The notes: generated from the letters alone by a model not told the origin. Numbered from the stretch's first letter, positions 23,938-32,381 are shown. The stretch: 42,089 bases of DNA from Bythopirellula sp. (GCA_028285205.1 JANQQA010000096.1:1-42089), one strand, 5' to 3'. Program-made: numbers and translations.

Positions 23938-26649
23938 GTGATACGGTCAATCGCGACCTCGCTAATTTGGATGGGCACCATTCTCATCTGCTCTGAGCGG
24001 CTTGATGGCGCTCTTCAACCCGCTCGCACACCAAGTGAGACACGGCAGCGCCTCCAGCAAGCAATCGATGCTGCGGCGGCGGGAGCAGGTGAGGTCGTGC
24101 TTACCGGAGGCGTCTACGAGATCGATCGGCCACTGCGACTGCGCAGTTCAGTCACGTTGCGGGCGAACGATGGAGCCAGCGCGACGATCAGCGGCGGACG
24201 CCAGGTAAAGCTCGTCTGGGAGCCTCACGAAGGCGCGATCCTGCGAGCGGCTCTCCCGGACGAGGTCGACCTGGAGAATTACGCTTGCGATCAGCTCTTC
24301 ATCAACGGACGTCGGATGCATTTGGCGCGCTTTCCGAACTATAACCCTGCCGAACGCTTCTTTGGCGGCGTGTCAGCCGACGCACTGAGTGACGAAAGGA
24401 TCGCCTCTTGGGTAAACCCAGCGGGTGGGTTTATCCACTCACTTCACAAATCCGAATGGGGCGGCAATCATTGGCGTATCAAGGGCAAACAGAGCGATGG
24501 CTCGCTCGATCTGGAAGGTGGCTGGATGAATAACCGCCCCTCAGGGATCAACCCGCAGCGGCGGTTCGTGGAAAACATTCTTGAAGAACTCGACGCACCG
24601 GGCGAGTGGTTTCTCGATCGCGAGCGGCGCGTGCTGTATCTAGTACCGCCTGCCGATGTGGATCTGGCGTCAGCGGCCACAGTCCTTGCAGGGATTGCAC
24701 GATTGTTCGAGATCGTTGCTGAGGGTCCCGAGGACGCGATCAAGGACGTTCGCTTGCAGGGGCTTCACTTCATCGGCACGGCCCGCACCTTTATGAAGAG
24801 CAACGAACCGTTGCTGCGTAGCGATTGGATGATTCACCGCAGCGGGGCCGTGTTCGTGGAGAACGCCCACAACGTGACCATCGAGGACTGTGTCTTCAAC
24901 CAACTGGGTGGGAACGGCGTTTTCGTAAGCGGACATGCCAAAAATGTCGCGGTTCGTGGCTGCCACCTCACCGACGTTGGAGCAAGCGGCGTGTGTTTTG
25001 TTGGCAAACCACAGGCGGTCCGCAGCCCGTCGTTCAACTATCACCAATTCGTCGAGCTGGAGAAACTCGATCGTGAGCCCGGTCCAAAAACCGAAGACTA
25101 CCCGCGCGATTGCTTGGTGGAGGATTGCCTAGTCCACGAGATAGGTATTACCGAGAAACAGCCAGCGGGGGTGCAGATATCCATGGCTTCACGGATCACC
25201 GTCCGGCATGTCAGCGTGTACGATACTCCTCGTGCCGGCATCAACATCAGCGAGGGGACCTGGGGAGGCCATGTGATCGAGCACTGCGATGTGTTCGACA
25301 CGGTGCAAATGACGGGCGATCATGGTTCGTTCAATTCTTGGGGGCGAGATCGATTTTGGCATCCCAATCGAGGCGAGTTGGATCGCATCACGTCGCAGCA
25401 CCCCGAGTTGATTCTGCTCGACGCGATGGAACCCACGATTATCCGAAACAGTCGTTGGCGGTGTGATCACGGTTGGGACATTGACCTGGACGACGGTTCT
25501 TCGAACTACCAGGTCTACAACAACCTTTGCCTTGCCGGTGGCATTAAGCTCCGCGAGGGGTTTTATCGTCATGTGCATAACAATGTCATCGTGAATAACT
25601 CGGTACATCCGCACGTATGGTTTGATGAGTCGCGGGACAAGATCGAGCACAACGTCATGATGACCTGGTATCGACCGATCCGTGTGCCCAAGTGGGGAGA
25701 AAAAGTCGACGAGAACCTGGTGCCCGACGCGGCAGCCCTCGCGCGTTCGCGCGCGTTGGGATTGGATAAGAACAGCGTCGCGGGCGACCCGCAGTTTGTC
25801 GATCCCGCATCCGGCGACTTCCGCGTGTCGTCCGATTCGCCTGCGCTGGAGGTTGGATTCAAGAACTTTCCGATGGATCGATTTGGGGTACGCAAGGCGT
25901 CACTACAAGCGATCGCACGTACCCCGGTCATCCCAGTGTTAGGCATTGCGGCAGCGTCCGACGATACCAAGCCTTACGTCTTCCTCGGAGCAATGGTCAA
26001 GAAACTAAAGGGGCTCGCCGAACGATCTGCCACCGGAATGGACTCGGAACGCGGCGTGCTAGTCTTGTCAGTTCCTGAGGACTCTCCAGCAGGTCGCTGT
26101 GGATTGACGGCAAACGACGTCGTGCTGCGGGTCGGCAGCTTTGCCATCGAGCATCCGACTCAGCTTCAAACCGCTTATCTGAAAACGGAGAGCACCGACC
26201 AGTGCGATTTTATGATCTTTCGCAATCAGCGGGAGCAGGTTCTTCGTGTGCCCGGTGTACTTGCCGTGCGGTTAGAGGCGGCAGCTGCCACTCGCATCGG
26301 TGGTGACGAAGCCTTTGCTTACAGTCGCAAGACAAACGTCTTGGCAGGACCGCTGAGCGCCCAGACAACCATCCAGTGGGAGCCAAGAATCTTCGGACCA
26401 GTCGTCCTGGATGTGTATCTTTCGACTGCCGGAAATGCGAACTCAGCGGCGGGGAGATGGGCGTTTGAAATTGCCGGACAAACGATCGAAGCCGATCTCA
26501 CCGGCAATGACACCGACCGCCATTATCTCGGGCAAGTCCGGTTCGAACGTTACGGCGTCGTGTCCGCAAAGCTCCGCAGAATCAGCGCGCCGACTGATAA
26601 CCCGGTCCATCTGCGCGCGATCACGATGCAACATACCCACGACAAGTAG
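23938..26649 (+). CDS. Secreted right-handed beta-helix protein with C-terminal PDZ-like domain
   Basis: This encodes 903 residues from a GTG at 23938, with AAAAAGGAG just upstream. After a signal peptide the N-terminal part reads RQRLQQAIDAAAAGAGEVVL and then GGVYEIDRPLRLRSSVTLRA, the start of a pectate-lyase-like parallel beta-helix. Repeated coil motifs follow (NVTIEDCVFNQLGGNGVF, NVAVRGCHLTDVGASGVC, RITVRHVSVYDTPRAGINIS, VYNNL, VHNNVIVNN). Residues about 700-760 have GVLVLSVPEDSPAGRCGLTA and then NDVVLRVGSFAI, a PDZ-like peptide-binding fold. The last 130 residues look like a carbohydrate-binding beta-sandwich. It is probably a secreted glycan lyase or hydrolase, with catalytic residues not identified. 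The PDZ fusion is unusual. Confidence 0.85.
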   Translation: MIRSIATSLIWMGTILICSERLDGALQPARTPSETRQRLQQAIDAAAAGAGEVVLTGGVYEIDRPLRLRSSVTLRANDGASATISGGRQVKLVWEPHEGAILRAALPDEVDLENYACDQLFINGRRMHLARFPNYNPAERFFGGVSADALSDERIASWVNPAGGFIHSLHKSEWGGNHWRIKGKQSDGSLDLEGGWMNNRPSGINPQRRFVENILEELDAPGEWFLDRERRVLYLVPPADVDLASAATVLAGIARLFEIVAEGPEDAIKDVRLQGLHFIGTARTFMKSNEPLLRSDWMIHRSGAVFVENAHNVTIEDCVFNQLGGNGVFVSGHAKNVAVRGCHLTDVGASGVCFVGKPQAVRSPSFNYHQFVELEKLDREPGPKTEDYPRDCLVEDCLVHEIGITEKQPAGVQISMASRITVRHVSVYDTPRAGINISEGTWGGHVIEHCDVFDTVQMTGDHGSFNSWGRDRFWHPNRGELDRITSQHPELILLDAMEPTIIRNSRWRCDHGWDIDLDDGSSNYQVYNNLCLAGGIKLREGFYRHVHNNVIVNNSVHPHVWFDESRDKIEHNVMMTWYRPIRVPKWGEKVDENLVPDAAALARSRALGLDKNSVAGDPQFVDPASGDFRVSSDSPALEVGFKNFPMDRFGVRKASLQAIARTPVIPVLGIAAASDDTKPYVFLGAMVKKLKGLAERSATGMDSERGVLVLSVPEDSPAGRCGLTANDVVLRVGSFAIEHPTQLQTAYLKTESTDQCDFMIFRNQREQVLRVPGVLAVRLEAAAATRIGGDEAFAYSRKTNVLAGPLSAQTTIQWEPRIFGPVVLDVYLSTAGNANSAAGRWAFEIAGQTIEADLTGNDTDRHYLGQVRFERYGVVSAKLRRISAPTDNPVHLRAITMQHTHDK

Positions 26650-26691
26650 CGCAGTTGTCGCGTTGCCCGACGGAAAGATCAGGTCCGTAGT

Positions 26692-26726
26692 GTATAGGAT
26701 GCGCAAAAACGAAGCGGCGGCCCATC
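26692..26726 (+). repeat. Palindromic repeat element, 5' half copy
   Basis: GTATAGGATGCGC followed by AACGAAGCGGCGGCCCATC matches the first half of the full copies at 28103 and 28988. It lies in the 83-base convergent gap between the beta-helix and sialidase-like stops, a position where it might affect transcript ends. Confidence 0.6.
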
Positions 26727-26732
26727 TCCTGC

Positions 26733-27902
26733 CTACCGAAGCGACTGGGAAATATCTTTCGGAACGATACCGTCACCAGTTGGTTCGCCGGCCATGAGCC
26801 AGGACAGGTTGAACCTTGCCACGTGCGTCTCGGGGTGTTCGCCCTCAAAGAGCAGGTAGACCCATCCTTCGGAATTGGTGCCGGGGCGACCCGCCGCTAG
26901 GGACGAGTACCTAAAGGTTTCGTTCCATGCCAGCTGCTTCAAAGGCCAAGTCTTGCCGCCATCGAAGCTCACCCAGACCGTCCCGTGCTTGCGGCCGGTC
27001 GGGCTGTCACAGTTGCTGTAGAGCAAGATATCTCGGTCTGCGATTGGCAGGCGGACAAGTCCTGCGAAACATCCATAGCTAGTGTCTTGCGGACCATCGG
27101 GCAGGATCTCCACGATTCGCCAGCCTGTCCAGGTTTTGCCGCCGTCGTCGCTCCAAGCTTCGCGCCGTCGTAGCGGCGGTTTTCTCGCGTTCCAGTGCGA
27201 GCGAGAATTGTAGTACAGCCGGCCGTCGGATAGCTCTGCGATTCCCGCTTCACCGGTCCCCATCTCTGAGAACGGTTCGCTGGTCATCCAAGTGCGTCCA
27301 TGGTCGTCACTATAGATGGCGGTGGTGTAATGTGTGGGCCAGTGCTTCTTTGGATAGTTGGCTTCACCGTAGTGTCGCGCCGCGCGGATCAGTCGTCCGG
27401 CGTGCTTGCCGTGTCGCAACGTGATACCGTGTTCGTTCATGTGCATTGACGGCACGTTGCCGCGGCTATCTGGGTGAATCGCAACTTGCATCGTCTCCCA
27501 TGTTTTTCCATCGTCGCGGCTGCGGTAGACCGACAGCGGAGCGGGCGGATGGCGATCCTCAGCGAACGCCAGGATATCTCCGGAGGTCTCGTCGACTGTT
27601 AAGCCCCCTGCCTGAAAGGCTGGCTCGGCGACCACGATCTCTTTGCCCCAGGTGCTACCTCCGTCCTCGCTGCGGCGCGCGACAAGCTTCTTGTCTCCCA
27701 TCGTGGCGAGGACGGTCCCCTTGAGCGTGACGACAATGTTGGGGTGGCGCAAGCCGCTAAAGATCGGTTGTGCGTCCATCCTGGGCGTACCTAGAAAGGC
27801 ACTGATTGATCCCTCCACCGGTTCTTGGGCCACAGCGAGTGTTGGGATGATGCATGTCCAAACGAGCGCGTATGCATATTGCGGATTAAACGCTATCTTC
27901 AC
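26733..27902 (-). CDS. Sialidase-like Asp-box (BNR) repeat protein, secreted
   Basis: This encodes 389 residues from a GTG at 27902; an internal start would remove part of the signal peptide (YALVWTCIIPTLAVAQ). Five Asp boxes of the S-x-D-x-G-x-T-W type are readable: SEDGGSTW, SRDDGKTW, SDDHGRTW, SDDGGKTW and SFDGGKTW, the hallmark of six-bladed sialidase propellers. Other segments such as RRREAWSDD and SSLAAGRPG suit exo-alpha-sialidase-like proteins common in planctomycetes. True sialidase activity needs an arginine triad and a Tyr/Glu pair that I cannot assign with confidence. It faces the beta-helix gene tail-to-tail and may act on the same glycan. Confidence 0.85.
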   Translation of the reverse strand: MKIAFNPQYAYALVWTCIIPTLAVAQEPVEGSISAFLGTPRMDAQPIFSGLRHPNIVVTLKGTVLATMGDKKLVARRSEDGGSTWGKEIVVAEPAFQAGGLTVDETSGDILAFAEDRHPPAPLSVYRSRDDGKTWETMQVAIHPDSRGNVPSMHMNEHGITLRHGKHAGRLIRAARHYGEANYPKKHWPTHYTTAIYSDDHGRTWMTSEPFSEMGTGEAGIAELSDGRLYYNSRSHWNARKPPLRRREAWSDDGGKTWTGWRIVEILPDGPQDTSYGCFAGLVRLPIADRDILLYSNCDSPTGRKHGTVWVSFDGGKTWPLKQLAWNETFRYSSLAAGRPGTNSEGWVYLLFEGEHPETHVARFNLSWLMAGEPTGDGIVPKDISQSLR

Positions 27903-28358
27903 CGTGATCGCCTTGTGGCCGAAGTGGTACTTGGGAATGACTTCTTGCGTGACTCGAGAATCCCTGATTCAGTATCGAACAGGTCCATGTGGAATTTACA
28001 ACCGACCGGTTTTGCCATTAAGCGAATGACCTTAGGTTCAGACCTCCTCCGGCCTCCGAATTCTCCGTTGTCCGCTGATGCGACGGTAAGGAATCGACGA
28101 GTGTGAAGGATGGGCCATAGCGCAGCGGTGGCCCATGGATGCGTATGAGTAAACTACGAAGATGGGCCTGACGGCACCATCCTACGTTCTGATTTTCCTT
28201 GTTGGCTCCGTATTGGGCCTTTATAGTGGAGTCTACTGTCGAGGTATTTCTACACTGTCTACTAGATTCGCGGGTTGATCAGAGTCTCTGACTCCAACTA
28301 GTGTCAGCATTGCCTTCTGTATCATTCTACGGGAAAAATTTAGTCGAGAGATTCGCCA
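27903..28358. other. Intergenic region with one repeat element
   Basis: These 456 bases contain a full palindromic repeat at 28103-28185 and otherwise no credible gene. A 38-codon hydrophobic frame at 28162-28278 begins inside the repeat and is likely chance. Confidence 0.5.
28103..28185 (+). repeat. Palindromic repeat element, full copy
   Basis: Begins GTGAAGGATGGGCC and ends GGCACCATCCTAC. One inverted repeat pairs GATGGGCC with GGCCCAT, and the 3' half carries GATGG with CCATC. It is about 83 bases, very similar to the copy at 28988-29068 and in the same orientation, flanking the PEP-CTERM gene at 28359. Confidence 0.75.
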
Positions 28359-28979
28359 ATGACCCTTCGGAAGCTTCGATTCCTACTGATTATTTGCTCG
28401 CTTGCAACGAGCTCGGTATCCTCGAATGCAACTACTCTATCGTACGTAGGAAAAGAGTTTTTCTCTGGCAACATTTTCGATGGGCACGTGGAGGCCACGG
28501 TTACGTTTTCAACGCCGCTCACTCAAGGAGCAGTTTTATTCCTGCCCGACATCAGTTCTTTTTCACTTTCGGTAAAGTCTCCCATGTTTGGGAACAGAAC
28601 CATAGTTGGCGAAGAAGCGTCATTCGCTTTTGCTGAATTTGCGATTGGAGATGACGGTCTTCCTAGTGATTGGGGACTGGGCGTCGAGTTGGACATTGAA
28701 GGAAGTACAAGCCCTGAGCAAATTACAACTCACGCAGGGACCACGGATACTATATTTGGCTCAAGAAGGTCATTTGATAGTGATAGTTTTCTTATCGATG
28801 ATCCGAGGGCGAATGAGTCTTTTGGGCTTGGTGCGAGTGGTGGAGCTACCGCGTTGAGTGCTGGTCCGGGCGTGTGGACGCTGGTACCAGAACCGGGAAC
28901 ACGGTCTGTTGTGGGATTTTGCTTCCTAGCAATTCTTCTGAGACCGCGGCGGCTAATCGACATATTTGGCCCGCCATAG
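28359..28979 (+). CDS. PEP-CTERM secreted protein
   Basis: This encodes 206 residues. A signal peptide (KLRFLLIICSLATSSVS) precedes a beta-rich domain with SYVGKEFFSGNIFDGHVEAT and DISSFSLSV. The C-terminal sorting signal occupies residues 176-206: VPEPGT, the hydrophobic stretch VVGFCFLAILL, then RPRRL, with a slightly long tail after the basic cluster. It should be processed by an exosortase and displayed outside the cell. No other domain is recognised. The gene lies between two copies of the palindromic repeat (28103-28185 and 28988-29068), so it may have moved as a cassette or merely sits in a repeat-rich gap. The start ATG follows a poor ribosome site. Confidence 0.85.
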   Translation: MTLRKLRFLLIICSLATSSVSSNATTLSYVGKEFFSGNIFDGHVEATVTFSTPLTQGAVLFLPDISSFSLSVKSPMFGNRTIVGEEASFAFAEFAIGDDGLPSDWGLGVELDIEGSTSPEQITTHAGTTDTIFGSRRSFDSDSFLIDDPRANESFGLGASGGATALSAGPGVWTLVPEPGTRSVVGFCFLAILLRPRRLIDIFGPP

Positions 28980-28987
28980 ATCAGTGT

Positions 28988-29068
28988 GTAGGATGGGCCA
29001 AAGCGAAGCGGCGGCCCATCGATGCGTTTGAGTGCACCAGATAGATGGGTCTGACGGCACCATCCTAC
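28988..29068 (+). repeat. Palindromic repeat element, full copy
   Basis: Begins GTAGGATGGGCC and ends GGCACCATCCTAC (81 bases), so its two ends are inverted repeats (GTAGGATGG with CCATCCTAC). It lies in the gap between the PEP-CTERM stop and the regulator stop, and is followed directly by a longer repeat that recurs at 33837. Confidence 0.8.
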
Positions 29069-29250
29069 ATACAGCGATTTCCATTGGTCGGGTGGCATGG
29101 TTCCCCCGAAGGTGCTACCCAGGAATCGCGCTCTCGATGACGAGCTCTGCCGTCGGCCAAGAATCGTGATGGAATTGATCGTGGCGAACTCTACAATGGA
29201 GTGCTACGCGTGGAGATTTCGTGCTGGCGAGCGTGGACGCTGAGCGGTCG
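29044..29250. repeat. Long diverged repeat, copy 1
   Basis: This 207-base segment is similar to 33837-34041. The core 29134-29214 matches 33925-34005 at 74 of 81 positions. The core contains the stop codon and the last codons of the regulator gene on the minus strand. It starts with the 3' half of the palindromic repeat. Confidence 0.75.
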
Positions 29251-30121
29251 CACCGCGGCGACGATGCATCGGCAGGCCGGAAACAAACGTATTAAGCGCC
29301 TCGAGAGTTCGTCCGTAGAAGCTAAACGAGATTTGGCTGAGCACCTCCTCGCCAAACGCGCGTCCGCCGATCACCACTGTCGTGCCGGCCTGTAAGAATG
29401 GTTCAATGTACTCGATAAAGCTGCTGACAAACTGCCGCTGATCTTCGATGTGTACGCTGCTCAGCCAGATCAGATCCGGCTTGGTGTCGCGACATTGCAG
29501 AGCAATTTCTGAGAACGGCACACCGGCACCCAACTGCATCGCTCGCCAGCCTGCTGCCTTGAACACGAGCGCGACCAATTGGGTTCCGACTTGGGAAAAA
29601 TCTTGGCCGGGAGTGACTCCCATCGCCAATGGTGCCTCCGCCGGACAAGCTGGTATCAATCGCTCAATCTCGCGCAAACCGTTCATCACGATATGGCAAG
29701 CTCGCCGCTCGATGCTGACCGTGATCTTGCCGGACTCCCACTGCTTTCCAACAAGATGCAACGCGGGACCAATTAGTTGGTCGCCTATCTTCTGAATGGA
29801 GTGCCCTCGCGTATAGGTGGACAGCAGCATCGCGACGCTTGGATCCTCACGGCCCTGACACAAACAATCGCACAGACTGGCGGCAGCCTCCGTGAGATTC
29901 CCACCAACAGGCGCGACCGCGGGCGTTTGGATCGCTTCATCAACTAGTGGCACCCCCAGATCCCGTGCCAGCTGGGTAATCGAATCAATCGGCACCTTCC
30001 GATGGCCGCCGGGCGAGCGGATCGTGTTGAGTTTCCCGACGTCGCACCATCGGCGGACGGTGGATTCGCTGACGGCGAGCAACTCTGCCGCTTCTCTGGT
30101 GCTGACTAGCTTTTGATTCAT
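29204..30121 (-). CDS. MerR/BldC-type regulator with B12-binding-like domain lacking ligand histidines
   Basis: This encodes 305 residues. The N-terminus has a MerR/excisionase helix-turn-helix (STREAAELLAVSESTVRRWC, then GKLNTIRSPGGHRKV). Residues about 75-160 match the four-helix cap and about 163-283 the Rossmann domain of CarH/LitR photoreceptor repressors. However, the cap motif W-x9-E-H reads W128...E138-R139, and the axial-ligand motif (D/E)-x-H-x-x-G reads D174-F-S-Q-V-G179 with serine for histidine. SSV and VVIGG later keep the fold. It probably no longer binds cobalamin in the usual way and may be a B12-independent repressor. The last 21 residues (arginine-rich) are encoded within or beside a repeat. 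Divergent from the PAS-chemoreceptor gene. Confidence 0.85.
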   Translation of the reverse strand: MNQKLVSTREAAELLAVSESTVRRWCDVGKLNTIRSPGGHRKVPIDSITQLARDLGVPLVDEAIQTPAVAPVGGNLTEAAASLCDCLCQGREDPSVAMLLSTYTRGHSIQKIGDQLIGPALHLVGKQWESGKITVSIERRACHIVMNGLREIERLIPACPAEAPLAMGVTPGQDFSQVGTQLVALVFKAAGWRAMQLGAGVPFSEIALQCRDTKPDLIWLSSVHIEDQRQFVSSFIEYIEPFLQAGTTVVIGGRAFGEEVLSQISFSFYGRTLEALNTFVSGLPMHRRRGATAQRPRSPARNLHA

Positions 30122-30155
30122 AAAGTTCGAGGTACGTCCGGATGACAGGAATGGG

Positions 30156-30177
30156 AGTTTTCGAAAGTTAGTAAAAC
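30156..30177. promoter_or_regulatory. Candidate operator box 1
   Basis: AGTTTTC, eight less conserved bases, then TAGTAAAAC. It matches box 2 at 17 of 22 positions and lies 35 bases before the regulator start codon, over the putative minus-strand -10 (TACTAA). This fits autoregulation; binding is not shown. Confidence 0.55.
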
Positions 30178-30194
30178 CACCAACCTCGCGTCAA
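30168..30194 (-). promoter_or_regulatory. Weak candidate promoter of the regulator gene
   Basis: On the minus strand TTGACG (30189-30194) is followed after 15 bases by TACTAA (30168-30173). The spacing is short, so confidence is low. It overlaps operator box 1. Confidence 0.35.
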
Positions 30195-30284
30195 GAAACA
30201 CTACAAAGAGTTAGCATCTTCCAGAGGCATCGTCACGAAGTTGGGCAAAAAGCAGCGAATTCTTCGAATTTTCCTGGGAGAAAT

Positions 30285-30312
30285 TTGACAGCACTCCACT
30301 GCGACCTAATTT
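30285..30312 (+). promoter_or_regulatory. Candidate promoter of the chemoreceptor gene
   Basis: TTGACA (30285-30290) and TAATTT (30307-30312) are separated by 16 bases. The transcript would start near 30319, just before box 2, leaving a leader of roughly 170 bases before the start codon at 30491. Confidence 0.5.
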
Positions 30313-30331
30313 TTCGTGTGGCAGTTATGAG

Positions 30332-30354
30332 AGTTTTCAACTGCTAGCAAAACT
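30332..30354. promoter_or_regulatory. Candidate operator box 2
   Basis: AGTTTTC, eight bases, then TAGCAAAACT. The outer AGTTTT and AAAACT form a perfect inverted repeat. It lies about 13 bases after the expected start of the chemoreceptor transcript, a position suitable for repression. It matches box 1 at 17 of 22 positions. Confidence 0.55.
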
Positions 30355-30490
30355 GCAATGCATGCCGGGTGCTCTTCCGAGGAGTTTGTTGGCCGACCCC
30401 CCAGCAGACTCCTCGGAATCACGGCTCCGGGATCGTCGGTCCCGACTCGGCAGCTAACGCCCCGCCAAAACTCACAAAGCGAGAAAACCC

Positions 30491-31840
30491 ATGAGTACGC
30501 TAGTCGCGCCGGCCAAACCGGACAGCAGCCGACTCGCCGCAGAATCAACCGCTGATGCGGACGCGAGCAACGATCGCCAGTCAGAAGAGATTGCCCGTCT
30601 CAAGTCGATGGTCGACAGTATGCCGATCGCCGTAATGTACGTCGATCGAGAGCTTGTTGTGCAGTACGCCAATCCCGCATCGCTGGCACTGCTGAAAAAG
30701 GTATCGCATGCGCTGCCTATCAGACCGGAGGCGCTGGTTGGAACCTGCATCGATAAGTTCCACAAGAATCCCGCCTACCAACGTCGACTATTGGCCGACC
30801 CCTCGAATCTACCAATCACGACGCAAATCGAACTGGGTGGGGAAACGCTGTCCTTTTCGGTCAATGCCATCTACGACGCGGCCGGAGTATACATCGGCGC
30901 GATGGCGTCAGGTCGCATCATGACCGACGAAGTGAAGAAACAGTCCGAGATCGAACGCCTCACGTCGATGGTCGAGAGCATGCCGATTGCCGTCATGTAC
31001 GTAGATCGCGAACTGGTCATTCAATACGCGAATCCAGCCTCGATCAAACTCCTAAACCAAGTGAAGCATGCATTGCCGATTCGCCCAGAAGAGTTAGTTG
31101 GCACCTGCATCGACAAGTTTCACAAGAACCCCGCATATCAACGCAGGTTGCTCGATGATCCGTCCAATCTGCCGATTACGACGCAGATTGAACTGGGTGG
31201 CGAAACCCTTTCCTTCTCGGTGAGTGCCATCTTGGACGCGGGCGGCGAGTACGTCGGTGCGATGGCTTCTGGGCGCATCATGACCGAAGAGGCACGAACC
31301 AAGCAGCTGGCTTCCGATGTTGGCAGTACCCTGGCCACAGCGGTCTCGGAGATGGGGACGACAATCGGTGAAATCAGCCAGAACGTGCAACGCACGGCGA
31401 GTCTCGCCGAAGACGTCGATCGAGTTGCCACCGAGACGCAGAACAACATGGTGGAGTTGCAGGCCTCCAGCCGCGAAATCGGTGAAGTCGTCAGCACAAT
31501 CCAAGATTTCGCCGACCAGACCAACCTGTTGGCCCTTAACGCTACGATCGAGGCCGCCCGCGCTGGCCAAAGTGGTAGAAGTTTCGCGGTGGTTGCGAAT
31601 GAGGTAAAGGAATTGGCTAAGGAGACCGCGAACGCCAGTCAACGTATCGAAGGGTCGATTCGCGCGATTCAATCAAACATCGAGATGGTTTCGACCTCCT
31701 CGGAAGAAATCTCGACCGGCATCTCGCAAGTCTGCTCCAACACCGCCAGCGTGGCCACGGCCATCGAAGAACAGTCGGTGACCATGTCGGGATTGGGAGA
31801 CACCGCCAGCCAGCTCAAAGACCTAACGAACGAAGGCTAG
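30491..31840 (+). CDS. Soluble chemoreceptor-like protein with two PAS domains
   Basis: This encodes 449 residues. Residues 34-145 and 154-265 are a tandem duplicated PAS domain with an exact 120-residue period and about 85% identity (17 differences in 112); each has MPIAVMYVDRELV, ALPIRPE, GTCIDKFHKNPAYQRRLL and ELGGETLSFSV. Residues about 275-449 are a methyl-accepting signalling domain with the conserved tip FADQTNLLALNATIEAARAG followed by GRSFAVVANEV. There is no membrane segment, so it senses a cytoplasmic signal. The PAS ligand is unknown, and the FHKNP histidine is a candidate cofactor ligand only. No CheA, CheW or CheR gene is present. It is divergent from a CarH-like regulator that may control it. 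Confidence 0.92.
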   Translation: MSTLVAPAKPDSSRLAAESTADADASNDRQSEEIARLKSMVDSMPIAVMYVDRELVVQYANPASLALLKKVSHALPIRPEALVGTCIDKFHKNPAYQRRLLADPSNLPITTQIELGGETLSFSVNAIYDAAGVYIGAMASGRIMTDEVKKQSEIERLTSMVESMPIAVMYVDRELVIQYANPASIKLLNQVKHALPIRPEELVGTCIDKFHKNPAYQRRLLDDPSNLPITTQIELGGETLSFSVSAILDAGGEYVGAMASGRIMTEEARTKQLASDVGSTLATAVSEMGTTIGEISQNVQRTASLAEDVDRVATETQNNMVELQASSREIGEVVSTIQDFADQTNLLALNATIEAARAGQSGRSFAVVANEVKELAKETANASQRIEGSIRAIQSNIEMVSTSSEEISTGISQVCSNTASVATAIEEQSVTMSGLGDTASQLKDLTNEG

Positions 31841-32381
31841 CGGCACCGAGAAGGTACGGGGCTGACGGGCGGCAGGCACAGGCGAAGCACATCGCCGGTG
31901 CCGCCGCTCGTTTCTTTTGTAGGGCAGGCGAGCCGAAATTGCTCTGCTAACTCAGGCTCGAATCGAGTTCCAGCTGGAGCCGTGCCGCGATGAATCATTC
32001 ACCACCCTCAGAATCACCCGTGCCGCCCCCGCATCAAACCCGGCCTGATATTCAAAGCAGCCCTCGGCTGATGGGCGCCGGTGAATTGCCAGAGGCTCGC
32101 CGAGATCATGATCGAAGCGTATCTCAAGCTTGCTAGCGCAGAGTTGAGTCGAGTGCACATCGGAGAGCGAAAGCGGCGGACGCGAAAAACCGAAGTCAAG
32201 TAGCACTTTTGGATCCTCTCCGGATGCGCACGAATACGTGGAGCCGATTTGCTTTCATGACGCGAACCGGCAATCCGGGTGCGAGTGACAGTGAGTTCAA
32301 GCGTGATTCGCGCACTGCAGAAAGTACACACGCACGCATGACATTTCGTGCGCCGCCACCGCACTCAACATATCTGTCAGT
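31841..32381. other. Intergenic region after the chemoreceptor gene
   Basis: Apart from the probable terminator at 31868-31920, no feature is convincing in these 541 bases. A minus-strand frame at 31952-32206 has fair codon use (LDFGFSRPPLSLSDVH) but no domain and no ribosome site. It may be a remnant. Confidence 0.4.
31868..31920 (+). terminator. Probable terminator of the chemoreceptor gene
   Basis: GGCGGCA (31868-31874) pairs with TGCCGCC (31899-31905), and GGCGA (31881-31885) with TCGCC (31892-31896); the stem has an internal loop and is followed by TCGTTTCTTTTG. It starts 28 bases after the stop. Confidence 0.55.

Larger units (their letters stand above)
30122..30490. other. Divergent regulatory region between the regulator and the chemoreceptor
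   Basis: These 369 bases hold candidate promoters for both genes and two copies of a 22-bp box, all listed separately. A small inverted repeat, AATTC-TTC-GAATT, lies near 30260-30272. The sequence is AT-rich compared with the rest of the window, as expected for a regulatory region. Confidence 0.6.

Noticed and set aside
28162..28278. A 38-codon hydrophobic plus-strand frame
   Set aside because: It starts inside a palindromic repeat and has no ribosome binding site.
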